Positions 8,083 through 17,062 are shown, numbered from the stretch's first letter. The stretch is DNA of 57,500 nt from Terriglobia bacterium (GCA_032252755.1 JAVUPY010000081.1:1-57500), one strand, 5' to 3'. The notes: generated from the sequence alone by a model not told the origin. Translations and numbers: made by a program.

Positions 8083-9297
8083 GTGCTGACGCATCAAGCT
8101 GAGTTTCTGCCGGAGTTGGATTCTGAGTTCCTGGCGACGCTTCCGGCGGCGCCTGCCGTGTTCCTGCTGCGCGGCGAAGAAGCGGCAGCGGATCCGTACG
8201 TCAGCAAGACGGCGAACCTGCGGCGGCGCATGCAGCGGCTGCTGGGTCCTGCCGAGCCCGGTACGAAGCGGCTAAACCTGCGCGAGCGCGTTCGCTGGCT
8301 CGAGTACACGCCGACGTCTTCAGACTTCGAATCCGGATTTCTTCTGTACAAGGTTCTGCGCGAGGCGTTTCCGGCAACGTACTCGAAACGGTTGCATCTG
8401 CGACCGGCGCCACTGGTGAAACTGATTCTCGAGAATGCGTTTCCGCGCGTGACGGTGACGACACGCATCTCGCGATTGAAATCGCAGAGCGTCTATTACG
8501 GACCGTTCCCCACGCGGGCAGCGGCGGAGAAGTTCGCGAACGACTCGCTCGATTTCTTCAAGCTCCGGCGCTGCCACGAAGAATTGCAACCGGATCCGTC
8601 GCATCCGGGCTGCATGTACTCAGAGATGAAGATGTGCCTGGCGCCGTGCTACAAGGGCTGCACCGACGAGGAGTACCGGGCCGAGACCGAGCAGGTTCAC
8701 AGCTACTTCGATTCGAATGCGCGCTCGTTATTGGTGCAGATCGCCACCGACCGCGACGCAGCGAGCGAGCGCCTGGATTTCGAAACGGCGGCGGCGCTGC
8801 ACGCCCGTCATGAGAAGGTTGCAGCGGTAAGAGCACAGTTGCCGGAGATCATACGGCGAATCGGCGAACTGCGCGGAGTGATGGTGCAACCGTCGACCGA
8901 GGCAGAATCCGTGACGCTGTTCAAGATCGAGCACGGCTGCCTCGCCGCACCTGTAACGCTGAACGTTGCCGCACGGCAGATCGTCACGAATGCCAAAACG
9001 CCGACGTCGATGGAAGCACGGATCTCGGAGGCACTCGCAACCGTTGCCGATCCGGAACCGCACTCGGCGCAGGAGTGGATGGAGCACCTGGCGCTGCTCA
9101 AGCGCTGGTTTTACCGGACATCGAAGGTCGGGGAGGCGTTCTTCGCCGACGAGAAAGGCGGGCTGCCGATGCGGCGGATCGTGCGCGGGGTCTCGCGCGT
9201 GTATAAGGGCGAAACGCCGCAAGCGGATTTGAGTGAGACCGCGAGGGATTATTGGGTGAATCGGGGAAAAGAGATGCTAAGACCAATTGACGAATGA
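8083..9297 (+). CDS. UvrC-like protein lacking the C-terminal nuclease half
   Basis: 404 residues from a GTG at 8083. The N-terminal part resembles the GIY-YIG domain of UvrC, but degenerate: AVFLL...PYVSKTANLRRR replaces the usual GVY...YVGKAKNLRKR. The middle matches the UvrC Fe-S/UVR region: YYGPFPTRAAAEK, cysteines at 164, 177, 185, 189 and 193 (pattern PGC...KMCLAPC), then a UVR-type helix pair (ASERLDFETAAALHARHEK). Full UvrC (~600 residues) continues into an RNase H-like endonuclease and HhH domains; these are absent. It is therefore a UvrC paralogue, possibly a DNA-damage-binding or Cho-like protein, with uncertain catalysis because the GIY-YIG Gly is Ser here. Confidence 0.85.
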   Translation: MLTHQAEFLPELDSEFLATLPAAPAVFLLRGEEAAADPYVSKTANLRRRMQRLLGPAEPGTKRLNLRERVRWLEYTPTSSDFESGFLLYKVLREAFPATYSKRLHLRPAPLVKLILENAFPRVTVTTRISRLKSQSVYYGPFPTRAAAEKFANDSLDFFKLRRCHEELQPDPSHPGCMYSEMKMCLAPCYKGCTDEEYRAETEQVHSYFDSNARSLLVQIATDRDAASERLDFETAAALHARHEKVAAVRAQLPEIIRRIGELRGVMVQPSTEAESVTLFKIEHGCLAAPVTLNVAARQIVTNAKTPTSMEARISEALATVADPEPHSAQEWMEHLALLKRWFYRTSKVGEAFFADEKGGLPMRRIVRGVSRVYKGETPQADLSETARDYWVNRGKEMLRPIDE

Positions 9298-9400
9298 CGA
9301 TTTTCTATTGTCGCTTGAGAACCAAATGTCAAAACGACGAATGACGGAATGACGAATAGAATTCAGTCGTCATTTTGACATTCGTCATTTGTCATTCCGT
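9292..9400. repeat. GACGAATGACG word repeat, inverted, between convergent genes
   Basis: Variants of ACGAATGAC on the left (9292-9357) face variants of GTCATTCGTC on the right (about 9367-9400). The two arms can form one long imperfect hairpin. The left arm begins in the last codons of the UvrC-like gene (the stop TGA is part of the word) and the right arm ends at the stop of the opposite gene, so it may serve as a two-way terminator. Confidence 0.7.
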
Positions 9401-9402
9401 CC

Positions 9403-10947
9403 TCATCCCCGCGTCACAATCTTCCCTTCTTCGCGGCTCTTCCTGAAGATCACCTTCACTCCCCAGCGCCAGTGCTCATCGATGCCGAGAACTTTCCAGT
9501 CGATTTCGGGTGAGAGGTAGCGGAGGAGCGTGTCCGTCGCGGGATGCAGGTGAAGTGCAGGGGAGACGAGCAGAAGGACCGGCGGTTTGCCGGAGAGTTC
9601 GCATCCGCCGAAGTAGCCGAAGTTTTTGAAGTCGTCCCGTGCGTGGTGCCAGTGGACGCGCGCCCAGTAGTCGAGGCCTTGCAGCGGCAGGTGCAGGTCC
9701 TCCTGCGCTTTGAGTTCGATGACGACCAAGCGGCCGTCGCGAGTAACGGTGAGCAGGTCGATCATGCCGCGGTCTCCGGCGGCGAATGCGGGTACCTGCG
9801 AGTAGACCCAGCGCGAATCGATGCGCTCGTCGAGCACGCCCGCGTCTTTGCGTACGACCGATTCGAGCCAGCGCTCAGGCTGCATGCGGTAGAGTTGGTC
9901 GGCGCGATCATTCCCGGCGCGGGCGGCGCTAAGGCGAGCAACCGCGTCGCGAAGCATTGGTTCGGTCTGCTCGTTGAGCGGGGTTTCGTGCGCGCCGGAG
10001 CCGAAGGTTAGCAACTCGCCCAGGCGGAACCCGTTCTGGTGCTCAATGCGGACGCGCGCGAATTCGAGGCCGCAAAGCTGGAAACTGATTTCCCCGGCGG
10101 AGCGGACGACAATTTCTGCGCGAGGCGCGATAGCGAGGACGCGGTCGATCGATTTCTGGAAGCGGCGCCTGGCGGCGGTTTCGTCGGGCAGGCGCACTAG
10201 ACGAGTCTCGATGTTGCCCGTGTCGGCGACGATCTTTGGCCGAAGGGTTTCGGTACGCTGGTCGAGTTCGAACAGTTCCCAGGTGGCGGCATCGCGACTC
10301 AGTTGCGCCATGCGAAGGCGAAGGACGCCCGATCGGCCAGCGGGAGCGATGAGGCGGAGGCCCTCGACGTGACGCTTATCGGCGAGGCGCTCGCGACAGC
10401 GCTGCAGCCAGAGGATGCCGGTGGTGAGCAGGGCGTCTACGCTGGGCTGGACTTCGGCGGCGGAAACGGCGGCGATTGCGACTGTCTTCTGGCCCTGGCG
10501 CATGATGCCGCGCACGTGAACGGGGCCGAAGGAGTGCTCGAGATCGGCGGCGAAACTGAGTGTTTCGAGAGTCCAGCCGGGGAAATGGCGCTCGAGGGAA
10601 CGTCGCAGGATTCGTCGGAAGGTTGCGCGAGAGAGGCGCTTGGCCGATGCGGGACGGTGCTCTTCCTGCGGGATCAGTTCGATCGTGGTCGGTTTTGATT
10701 GGCCGAAGCGCTGAACCGAGAGACGGAGATGGTCTTGGCGTACCTCGGCGGCGATGATTCGGCGTACAACGTTTCGTTCTTCCGACCATACCTGCAGAAG
10801 GCAGCGACCGCGTTCGGGGCGTAACTCATACTCGGCTTCGTCGAATCGGAAGACGACCTCGCCGCCCTCGACCACTACTGCGCGCGGGTGGTCGTCTAGA
10901 TAGGACTGGATTTGTTCGAGCAAGCTGAGAGCGGGATCGGCGGCCAT
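9403..10947 (-). CDS. PD-(D/E)XK-like nuclease-fold protein, unknown role
   Basis: 514 residues from the ATG at 10947 (the frame runs upstream to 11019, but the added residues look non-coding). The C-terminal third carries a nuclease-like signature: PERWLESVV, then GDRGMIDLLTVTRDG and, after 15 residues, VVIELKAQEDLHLPLQ, i.e. E ... D ... ExK spaced as in PD-(D/E)XK enzymes such as NucS or archaeal Hjc-like folds. The N-terminal ~350 residues are unfamiliar, rich in Arg/Leu/Glu, with no membrane segment. The family appears to recur in acidobacteria (memory, not searched). Substrate and role are unknown; DNA repair is a reasonable guess because it faces the UvrC-like gene. Confidence 0.75.
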   Translation of the reverse strand: MAADPALSLLEQIQSYLDDHPRAVVVEGGEVVFRFDEAEYELRPERGRCLLQVWSEERNVVRRIIAAEVRQDHLRLSVQRFGQSKPTTIELIPQEEHRPASAKRLSRATFRRILRRSLERHFPGWTLETLSFAADLEHSFGPVHVRGIMRQGQKTVAIAAVSAAEVQPSVDALLTTGILWLQRCRERLADKRHVEGLRLIAPAGRSGVLRLRMAQLSRDAATWELFELDQRTETLRPKIVADTGNIETRLVRLPDETAARRRFQKSIDRVLAIAPRAEIVVRSAGEISFQLCGLEFARVRIEHQNGFRLGELLTFGSGAHETPLNEQTEPMLRDAVARLSAARAGNDRADQLYRMQPERWLESVVRKDAGVLDERIDSRWVYSQVPAFAAGDRGMIDLLTVTRDGRLVVIELKAQEDLHLPLQGLDYWARVHWHHARDDFKNFGYFGGCELSGKPPVLLLVSPALHLHPATDTLLRYLSPEIDWKVLGIDEHWRWGVKVIFRKSREEGKIVTRG

Positions 10948-11140
10948 AATGAAGATTGTTTGCGAGGGGTGCGTTCCGGGACAACGAAGAGTTGGCGGTG
11001 AGTGAGGTCCAATTCCCAATTTGGTTTGCGAGGGAGCCAGTGCAATGGGACGCCTACCACAAGAGTGTGTGGTGTACCTTCGTGTACTCTCAGGTTTCTT
11101 TTGGAGAGAAAGCCGGGAGCAATCGCGCTACACTCGCGAC

Positions 11141-11716
11141 ATGCTTCGCCGGATTGTTCCCTTCTCTGTCGTACTGATTATTACGTCTGCGCTCGCTCTG
11201 GCGCAGAGCGCTCCCACCGCTCACGAAAGCCCTCTAACTCCGCAAGAGAGAGAATTCGTGTCGCTGCAGTTCGGGACGGAGTTTGTGTTGCTGGACAAAT
11301 TCCCGATGTTGACGGCGGATCTCGATGGCGATGGGGCCGAGGATGCGGTCTTCGTTGCGACGCGAAAGGGCAATCCGCTGGTCGATGAAGAGACATTCCA
11401 TTACAAGGTCGTCGACCCCTATAACGAGTATTTCGGGTGGGGTGATCCGCGGGTGACGGTGAGCTTCAACGCGCACGACCCCGAGAAGGCGAAATACATC
11501 CTGATTGCGCATGACTGGCGGGCCGCAACCCCAAAGGCGAAGCTAGTGGTGCTGAACCTGCCTTTCGAAAAACTGGCGATTCATCGCATTCCCGGAAAAA
11601 AGAATAAGGTGTATACCGCGATTACCGCCGAGGACCTGAGCGGCGAGACTTCGGCGATTTACTGGGACGTCAAGAAGAAGAAATATAAGTGGACGGCGAT
11701 GTCGGGGATGGACTAG
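11141..11716 (+). CDS. Secreted protein with a calcium-binding-like repeat motif
   Basis: 191 residues from the ATG at 11141, where a signal peptide begins (MLRRIVPFSVVLIITSALALAQS, cleavage likely near residue 21-23). The mature part contains ADLDGDGAEDAVFVATR, the DxDxDGxxD pattern seen in FG-GAP/VCBS-type calcium-binding loops, and ends in a Lys-rich strand (VKKKKYKWTAMSGMD). Probably periplasmic or exported. No family is assigned. It is monocistronic, between a divergent nuclease-fold gene and the carboxylase gene. Confidence 0.75.
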   Translation: MLRRIVPFSVVLIITSALALAQSAPTAHESPLTPQEREFVSLQFGTEFVLLDKFPMLTADLDGDGAEDAVFVATRKGNPLVDEETFHYKVVDPYNEYFGWGDPRVTVSFNAHDPEKAKYILIAHDWRAATPKAKLVVLNLPFEKLAIHRIPGKKNKVYTAITAEDLSGETSAIYWDVKKKKYKWTAMSGMD

Positions 11717-11839
11717 AGCGGCAGTTCTTCGTTCTTCCCGGGATGTTAGGTTCTTCTGTTATTTTCTACTTTCTCTCACCTTGCTCCGCCAACATATAAT
11801 CCTCGGTTACTCGGGCCTTCCTGATTACGGAGTCATTGT

Positions 11840-13423
11840 ATGAACCTGGAACAGATCCTGGCTGAACTGAAGCGCCGCGATGGACTGGCTGAGGCCGGCG
11901 GCGGCGAGGAGCGGCGCGCCCGCGAACACAAGCTTGGGAAGATGACCGCGCGCGAGCGTATCGAATTCCTGCTGGATGAGGGCACATTTGAAGAGACGGA
12001 CAAACTCGTCACCCATCGCTGCAACGACTTCGGCATGAACGAGAACAAGATTTACGGCGACGGCTTCGTCACCGGTTATGGCCGAGTTGAGGGGCGGCTG
12101 GTGTTCGTGTTCGCGCAGGATTTCACGGTTTTTGGTGGGTCGCTCTCGGAGGCGAATGCGGCGAAGATCGTGAAGATGATGGACATGGCGATGAAGGTCG
12201 GGGCTCCGGTCATAGGCCTGAACGATTCCGGGGGCGCTCGAATCCAGGAAGGGGTCATGTCGCTGGCCGGCTACGCCGATATTTTTCTTCGAAACACGCT
12301 TGCGTCCGGCGTGGTGCCGCAGATTTCTGCAATCATGGGCCCGTGCGCGGGCGGTGCTGTGTACTCGCCGGCGATCACCGACTTCATTCTGATGGTGGAC
12401 AAGACTTCGTACATGTTCATCACAGGACCGGACGTGATCAAGGCGGTCACCCACGAAGAGGTCACGAAAGACGAACTTGGCGGCGCGACTACGCACAACT
12501 CGAAGTCTGGCGTGGCACATTTCCTGGCGCATGATGACGCCGAGTGCCTTTCGATGATCCGCGAGCTGCTCAGCTTCATCCCGTCGAACAACCTTGAAGA
12601 TCCGCCGCGGAAGCCGTGCACCGATCCGGCAGATCGGGCAGACGAGCAACTGGACACGCTGGTACCGGCGGAATCAAACAAACCGTATGACATCAAGGAC
12701 GTGATCAATCGCGTGGTGGACGACAACTACTTCTTCGAGGTGCAGGAGCACTGGGCGAAGAATATCGTCGTCGGCTTTGCGAGACTCAATGGCAAACCGG
12801 TGGGCGTTGTGGCGAATCAACCGGCGTTCCTCGCGGGAGTCCTCGACATCGATTCGAGCATCAAGGGGGCGCGTTTCGTGCGCTTCTGCGATTGCTTCAA
12901 TATCCCGCTGATCACGTTCGAGGATGTCCCGGGATTCCTTCCGGGGGTTCAGCAGGAGCACGGCGGAATCATTACCCACGGTGCGAAGTTGCTGTTCGCG
13001 TTTGCCGAGGCGACCGTGCCGAAGATTACTGTGATAACACGAAAAGCTTACGGCGGCGCGTATTGCGTCATGGCTTCGAAGCACATTCGGGCGGACGTGA
13101 ACTATGCGTGGCCGACGGCGGAGATCGCGGTAATGGGGCCTGAGGGCGCGGTGAACATCGTTTACAAGCGCGACCTCGATAAGGCCGCCAAGGAAGGCTA
13201 CAACGGGTCGAAGGGAGAAGCGGCGATCAATGCCATGCGCAACGAGAAGATCGAGGAATTTAAGCAACGGTTCGCGAATCCCTACGTCGCTGCAGAACGC
13301 GGATATCTCGACGCGGTGATTCGCCCGCGAGACACGCGCAGACGTCTGATCCAGGCGCTCGAGATGCTGGACACGAAGAGAGACAAGAATCCGCCGAAGA
13401 AGCACGGGAATATACCGCTGTAA
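11840..13423 (+). CDS. pccB: Acyl-CoA carboxylase beta (carboxyltransferase) subunit, propionyl-CoA carboxylase type
   Basis: 527 residues, the usual size. This subunit transfers the carboxyl group from biotin to propionyl- or acetyl-CoA. The N-terminal carboxyltransferase half shows [32 protein letters not shown] and [13 protein letters not shown] (acyl-CoA oxyanion region); the C-terminal half shows [19 protein letters not shown] and [13 protein letters not shown]. This is the PccB/MmdA class; a methylmalonyl-CoA decarboxylase alpha subunit is the main alternative. No biotin carboxylase or carrier gene adjoins it here, so its partners are encoded elsewhere. Confidence 0.93.
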   Translation: MNLEQILAELKRRDGLAEAGGGEERRAREHKLGKMTARERIEFLLDEGTFEETDKLVTHRCNDFGMNENKIYGDGFVTGYGRVEGRLVFVFAQDFTVFGGSLSEANAAKIVKMMDMAMKVGAPVIGLNDSGGARIQEGVMSLAGYADIFLRNTLASGVVPQISAIMGPCAGGAVYSPAITDFILMVDKTSYMFITGPDVIKAVTHEEVTKDELGGATTHNSKSGVAHFLAHDDAECLSMIRELLSFIPSNNLEDPPRKPCTDPADRADEQLDTLVPAESNKPYDIKDVINRVVDDNYFFEVQEHWAKNIVVGFARLNGKPVGVVANQPAFLAGVLDIDSSIKGARFVRFCDCFNIPLITFEDVPGFLPGVQQEHGGIITHGAKLLFAFAEATVPKITVITRKAYGGAYCVMASKHIRADVNYAWPTAEIAVMGPEGAVNIVYKRDLDKAAKEGYNGSKGEAAINAMRNEKIEEFKQRFANPYVAAERGYLDAVIRPRDTRRRLIQALEMLDTKRDKNPPKKHGNIPL

Positions 13424-13441
13424 CTTCCACGAAAAGAAAAC

Positions 13442-13473
13442 GCCCACATCTGCTGACCACGGCAGATGTGGGC
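13442..13473 (-). terminator. Terminator of the AhpD-like gene (possibly two-way)
   Basis: Perfect 12-bp hairpin: GCCCACATCTGC (13442-13453) and GCAGATGTGGGC (13462-13473). On the minus strand it is followed by GTTTTCTTTT, so it fits the AhpD-like gene whose stop is at 13497. The plus strand also ends a gene (pccB) just upstream, so it may work for both. Confidence 0.85.
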
Positions 13474-13496
13474 CACCCTTCTTAATTCGATCTGGC

Positions 13497-13967
13497 CTAA
13501 GCTGTTTTTGCGTGCTGCTGGGGTTGGTAGCTTCCGGCCTCGGCGCGGAAGGCTATTGCGAGGCGGTTCCAGCCGTTGATGGCGACCGCCACCATTGCCA
13601 AGTCCACCAGTTCCTGTTCGCTGAAAACCTTACGGGCCTCCTCGTAGACTTCGTCCTCGACGTGTCCTTCACGAATGAGGGTCAGGGCCTCGATCCAGGC
13701 CAGGGCGGCGCGCTCGCGGTCGCTGTAGTAGGGGGCTTCGCGCCAGGCGTCGAGCCCGTATAGCCGCTGCTCGGTCTCGCCGACGGCACGGGCGTCCTTG
13801 CTGTGCATGTCGAGACAGTAGGCACAGCCGTTGATCTGTGAAGCACGGAATTTCAGCAAGTGGACGAGTTTGGGTTCGAGGTTGGTGGAATGAATGTACT
13901 GTTCGAGTCCCGCCATAGCACGGTAGGCTGCGGGCGAAATCTTGGCAATGTTGATGCGCGGTTGCAT
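13497..13967 (-). CDS. Carboxymuconolactone decarboxylase / AhpD-like protein
   Basis: 156 residues from the ATG at 13967, with AAGGAGAG upstream. The AhpD-type redox motif CAYCLDMH (C48-x2-C51, H55) lies in the helical core, followed by SDRERAALAWIEALTL, characteristic of the alkylhydroperoxidase-like/CMD family. Members with the CxxC usually reduce peroxides or act with a disulfide relay. A small open frame upstream (to 14357) is a shadow of rpmB. It could respond to oxidative stress, but no regulator adjoins it. Confidence 0.9.
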   Translation of the reverse strand: MQPRINIAKISPAAYRAMAGLEQYIHSTNLEPKLVHLLKFRASQINGCAYCLDMHSKDARAVGETEQRLYGLDAWREAPYYSDRERAALAWIEALTLIREGHVEDEVYEEARKVFSEQELVDLAMVAVAINGWNRLAIAFRAEAGSYQPQQHAKTA

Positions 13968-14142
13968 GATGACTCTCCTTCTGTGAATGCGTTGGGAGTT
14001 GCTGTTGCACTTACACGCGGTGTGGCACGCCGAGTTCGGCGCCACATAGGTTGGATAACCTCGGGTTGAATGCGGACTCAGAAAAGGAAGAGGCTGAAGC
14101 TGTCGAGGTGTTTGGCCGTCGATCCCACGTTCGGCAATGAAG

Positions 14143-14166
14143 AAAGCCCCCGCAAAAGGAGGCTTT
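14143..14166 (-). terminator. Terminator downstream of rpmB
   Basis: Arms AAAGCCCCC (14143-14151) and GGAGGCTTT (14158-14166) pair at 8 of 9 positions around GCAAAA. Reading leftward the hairpin is followed by CTTCATT, a short pyrimidine run. It lies 23 bases past the rpmB stop. Confidence 0.7.
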
Positions 14167-14188
14167 AAGAGATTCTGCCGGGGCGGCG

Positions 14189-14377
14189 CTACGCTTTGAC
14201 GACTTTGCCGCTGCGCAGGCACTCGGTGCAGACGCGCATTTTCTTGTTGCCCTTGGGGGTCTTCGCCTTCACCGGGCGGAGGTTGACGTTCCAGCGCCGC
14301 TTGGTGACGTTGTGCGCGTGCGAGATGTTGTTTCCGAACTGCGGCCCTTTGCCGCAAATTTCACATACCTGTGCCAT
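14189..14377 (-). CDS. rpmB: Ribosomal protein L28
   Basis: 62 residues: [20 protein letters not shown], then the typical [15 protein letters not shown], and CTEC near the end. L28 sits on the large subunit. This is the zinc-binding (C+) form: cysteine pairs CEIC (5-8) and CTEC (50-53). Many genomes encode C+ and C- forms and regulate the latter with Zur (family knowledge); only the C+ form is seen here. It ends in a hairpin terminator. Confidence 0.97.
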   Translation of the reverse strand: MAQVCEICGKGPQFGNNISHAHNVTKRRWNVNLRPVKAKTPKGNKKMRVCTECLRSGKVVKA

Positions 14378-14649
14378 GACGGGTGCTCCAAACCTTTCTG
14401 CGTTTCTGACTGGGATCGGGTGCCACGAGGCGTCCGAAAACAGCGCGTCGGCCAACAGGAGTGAGCCGGGCTGGCAGCCAAAACGTAATTTTATCGGAAT
14501 CAGGGTGGAATTGTCGAATTCCACGGTATCAGGACCGCGCTCCAGTGTGGGAAGGCGAGGTGGCGAACTGCTTAACACCCCCATCCGTGTGCCTTGTCGC
14601 AGATGTGAACCCTTCTCCGGCGCATTGCTTCTGCTGTTTCGGACCTGAC

Positions 14650-15201
14650 CTAGAGTTTCAGTTTCTTCTTCAATTTTCCGGCTGCGCTGGACGCTGCAGT
14701 GTGCGCAAGCCGCCTCGCGACGGATCCCAAATCTGTACCGTATCCCACGACATTGGGTTCGTACCGCTCCTTCAGGTCATCCTCAAATCGAACGGACTTG
14801 ATGGCCTTCGGTGTTGACATAAGTCGATAGGAGGCCTGCACCAGCCACTCTGAAGTTGTACGTCGCGGATCAACGCCAGGATCTAACGGCTTGGGCTTCG
14901 GAGGATTCAAAGCGATGCCTGTCGAACCGCCAACATGCAGAGTGATCTCGAGGACATAGTCACACTCGGGCCCTGGTTGCGCGTGACCTGTAATGTCAGC
15001 CGGAATCGAAACTCCCTTCAACGGCTTGCGATCACTGATGTCCTGCGCGAGTTGGTCATTGAGGTTGCCGAGGGACCCGATGGATTTTCCTGTCGTGTCC
15101 GTTACTGCAGAAACGCAGACCACGGACGCGGGTGGATTCTGGGAATAGCAGAAAGCCGCGAAACTGAAGAGAACAAGAAAGCTGATGGTCAGAGCACGCA
15201 T
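14650..15201 (-). CDS. Secreted protein of unknown function
   Basis: 183 residues from the ATG at 15201, with AGAGGTGG just upstream. A clear signal peptide ([21 protein letters not shown]) is followed by a soluble domain with a few Cys ([16 protein letters not shown]) and a very basic tail (KLKKKLKL). I know of no family. The strand pattern [12 protein letters not shown] ... YRLMS suggests a beta-rich fold. It is a single gene in reverse orientation; no operon partner is adjacent. Confidence 0.75.
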   Translation of the reverse strand: MRALTISFLVLFSFAAFCYSQNPPASVVCVSAVTDTTGKSIGSLGNLNDQLAQDISDRKPLKGVSIPADITGHAQPGPECDYVLEITLHVGGSTGIALNPPKPKPLDPGVDPRRTTSEWLVQASYRLMSTPKAIKSVRFEDDLKERYEPNVVGYGTDLGSVARRLAHTAASSAAGKLKKKLKL

Positions 15202-15344
15202 TGCGCCACCTCTTTAGCTTGCGGCAAATGGTCTCTCCAAGGAGAGCAGCAGGTCAATAGATACGAACCCACGTGACTTGCGAGGCTTCGCGTCGCTTTG
15301 GGCCAGCGAGGCGCCGGCGCTCTGACGCGTTCTCCAAACGCAAC

Positions 15345-15375
15345 AGAGCCGGGCTGGTTAGCCCGGCTCTTTCTT
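15345..15375 (+). terminator. Strong plus-strand terminator with no gene before it
   Basis: AGAGCCGGGCT (15345-15355) and AGCCCGGCTCT (15360-15370) form a perfect 11-bp stem with loop GGTT, followed by TTCTTT. The genes on both sides are on the minus strand, so this would end an unannotated plus-strand transcript. A weaker hairpin (AACGGGGT with ACCCCGTT, about 15379-15408) follows. Confidence 0.7.
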
Positions 15376-15490
15376 TGCAAACGGGGTGTCAGTTTCGGCG
15401 ACCCCGTTTTGGCCTGTCAGTTTCTTCAGGCCTCAACTTCGTGGTTCAAACCCGTGACCGTCAGCTCCGCACCGCTACGGAGCAGGTGGT

Positions 15491-15718
15491 CTAGTTCACC
15501 AGGGCGACGCGATCCAGTTCCTGCTGGATCGATTCGAGTGGCATGCCGGCGCCGAGGCGGCTCATTACGTCCTTCGCCGCTTCGGGTGAGATACCGTAGC
15601 CACGCCCGCTGCAGAACATCTGGAGCACCTCCGCAGCATCCTGCGAGCTATACCCGGTCTGTAACAATTCGCTCCGGAGCTCTGTAAGCTCGGGTAGCGA
15701 GAATTTCTCTGCCATCAT
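15491..15718 (-). CDS. Small unknown helical protein with strong ribosome binding site
   Basis: 75 residues. The start has two ATGs in a row (15718 and 15715) after GGAGGTGA, 6 bases from the first, an unusually good site. The product is helix-rich (SLPELTELRSELLQTGYSSQ, SPEAAKDVMSRLGAGMPLES) with a single Cys (C36), and without signal or membrane segment. It could be a regulator or an RNA/protein partner; there is no family I can name. It is transcribed leftward, alone. Confidence 0.7.
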   Translation of the reverse strand: MMAEKFSLPELTELRSELLQTGYSSQDAAEVLQMFCSGRGYGISPEAAKDVMSRLGAGMPLESIQQELDRVALVN

Positions 15719-16120
15719 AGGTCACCTCCGACCCCCCGTGCTTTCCTATTCCTTTAGACTGTTGAAACCACCCTTTTGTTGCAGATATTCCACTACAGGC
15801 CCCAAAATTCAGCATCACCCAAAGGTCATAAAGCTCGTTACTAAGGGAACTGATGCTGCAAACCCCCTAACAACTGAGTAGTTGCGTCACGACATTGCAG
15901 CACTTTGGTCACTTTGTGCGACTTAGGTGTGAGATGACAGACAACCTTTTGGTCTTTACATCTTTTTACATCGGCGACGTCCCAGGGAGCCTTGAGAAGG
16001 CACTCGGCAATAGCAGCCAGCAATAATGCCAGCAGTCAGCGGTCAGCACTCAGCAGGTTCAAGGCTCGTTGTTCGCTAGCTACTGACTGCTGGACTCCCA
16101 ACGAGTAATATGTTCCCGAA
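15719..16120. other. 402-base gap with a word-repeat hairpin
   Basis: The only structure I see is at 16029-16094: repeated variants of CAGCAGTCAGC (AGCAGTCAGCGGTCAGCACT) facing CTGACTGCTGG near 16084. A short open frame (15841-16023, minus) has no support and I left it out. The folD promoter must lie here but is not clear. Confidence 0.45.
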
Positions 16121-17062
16121 ATGTCAGCCATACTTTTGGACGGGACCAAGATCGCGAACGAGATCAAAGCCGAAGTCGCGGCTGAAGCGAACGCCTTGTT
16201 CGAAGCGGGCATTCGACCGGGACTCGCGGCGGTGCTCGTAGGCGACGATCCGGCGTCGGAAGTCTACGTTCGCAGCAAGGTTCGTGCCTGCGAGACATTG
16301 GGGTTCTTCAGCGAGCAAATCGTCAGGCCCGCAAGTTCGAAGACGGCTGACATTGTGGCGCTGGTCCGTGCACTGAACGAACGCGACGAGGTGGACGGAA
16401 TCCTGGTTCAACTTCCGTTGCCGCGTGGTATCGATTCGAGAAAGGTCCTGGTCGAAATCGATCCCGGCAAGGATGTCGACGGACTGCATCCCTTCAACGT
16501 TGGTAATCTTGCCGCGAACCATCCAACACTGGTAGCGTGCACGCCGGCGGGTGTGATGGAAATATTGCTTCGCAGCAATATTGCCGTCGAGGGACGCGAG
16601 GCGGTGGTGGTCGGCCGGAGTGATATTGTTGGCAAACCAATCGCAATGCTGCTTACGAATGCCAATGCGACAGTTACGGTGTGCCACTCGAAGACGCGCG
16701 ACCTCGCAGCAGTCTGCCGGCGGGCGGATATCCTGGTGGCGGCAATCGGGCGCACCGTGATGATCACAGAAGAATTCGTGAAGCCCGGCGCGACGGTGAT
16801 CGATGTCGGTATCAACCGTGTGAGCGATCCGGCGCTGGCGAAGGCGATCATTGGCAACCATAATGCAGCCAAGCTGGCCAACTTTGAAAAGAAGGGCTAC
16901 ATCCTTGCGGGAGACGTGCTACCGAGTGTTGCGGAAATCGCGGGGGCGATGACGCCAGTACCGGGCGGCGTGGGACCACTGACCATTGCGATGCTGATGT
17001 CGAATACGCTGAAGGCGGCGAGGCTGCGTCGCGGGTCGCGCATTGCGGTCGGAAAGAGTTGA
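16121..17062 (+). CDS. folD: Bifunctional methylenetetrahydrofolate dehydrogenase/cyclohydrolase
   Basis: 313 residues, slightly longer than the usual ~285-300. FolD interconverts 5,10-methylene-THF and 10-formyl-THF with NADP. Y49 and K53 in YVRSK match the catalytic Tyr-x3-Lys, and the DGILVQLPLP, DVDGLHPFN, GRSDIVGKP and VPGGVGPLTIAMLM signatures are all present. The C-terminal extension beyond the usual end (KAARLRRGSRIAVGKS) overlaps nothing, and the stop lies 7 bases before the coaE ATG, so folD and coaE form one operon of folate and CoA cofactor enzymes. Confidence 0.97.
   Translation: MSAILLDGTKIANEIKAEVAAEANALFEAGIRPGLAAVLVGDDPASEVYVRSKVRACETLGFFSEQIVRPASSKTADIVALVRALNERDEVDGILVQLPLPRGIDSRKVLVEIDPGKDVDGLHPFNVGNLAANHPTLVACTPAGVMEILLRSNIAVEGREAVVVGRSDIVGKPIAMLLTNANATVTVCHSKTRDLAAVCRRADILVAAIGRTVMITEEFVKPGATVIDVGINRVSDPALAKAIIGNHNAAKLANFEKKGYILAGDVLPSVAEIAGAMTPVPGGVGPLTIAMLMSNTLKAARLRRGSRIAVGKS

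Noticed and set aside
14189-14584. Longer frame that extends rpmB upstream to 131 residues
   Set aside because: L28 starts at MAQVCEICG; the added N-terminus has no homology or ribosome binding site and would be atypical.
15841-16023. 60-residue minus-strand frame
   Set aside because: No ribosome binding site or recognisable sequence.
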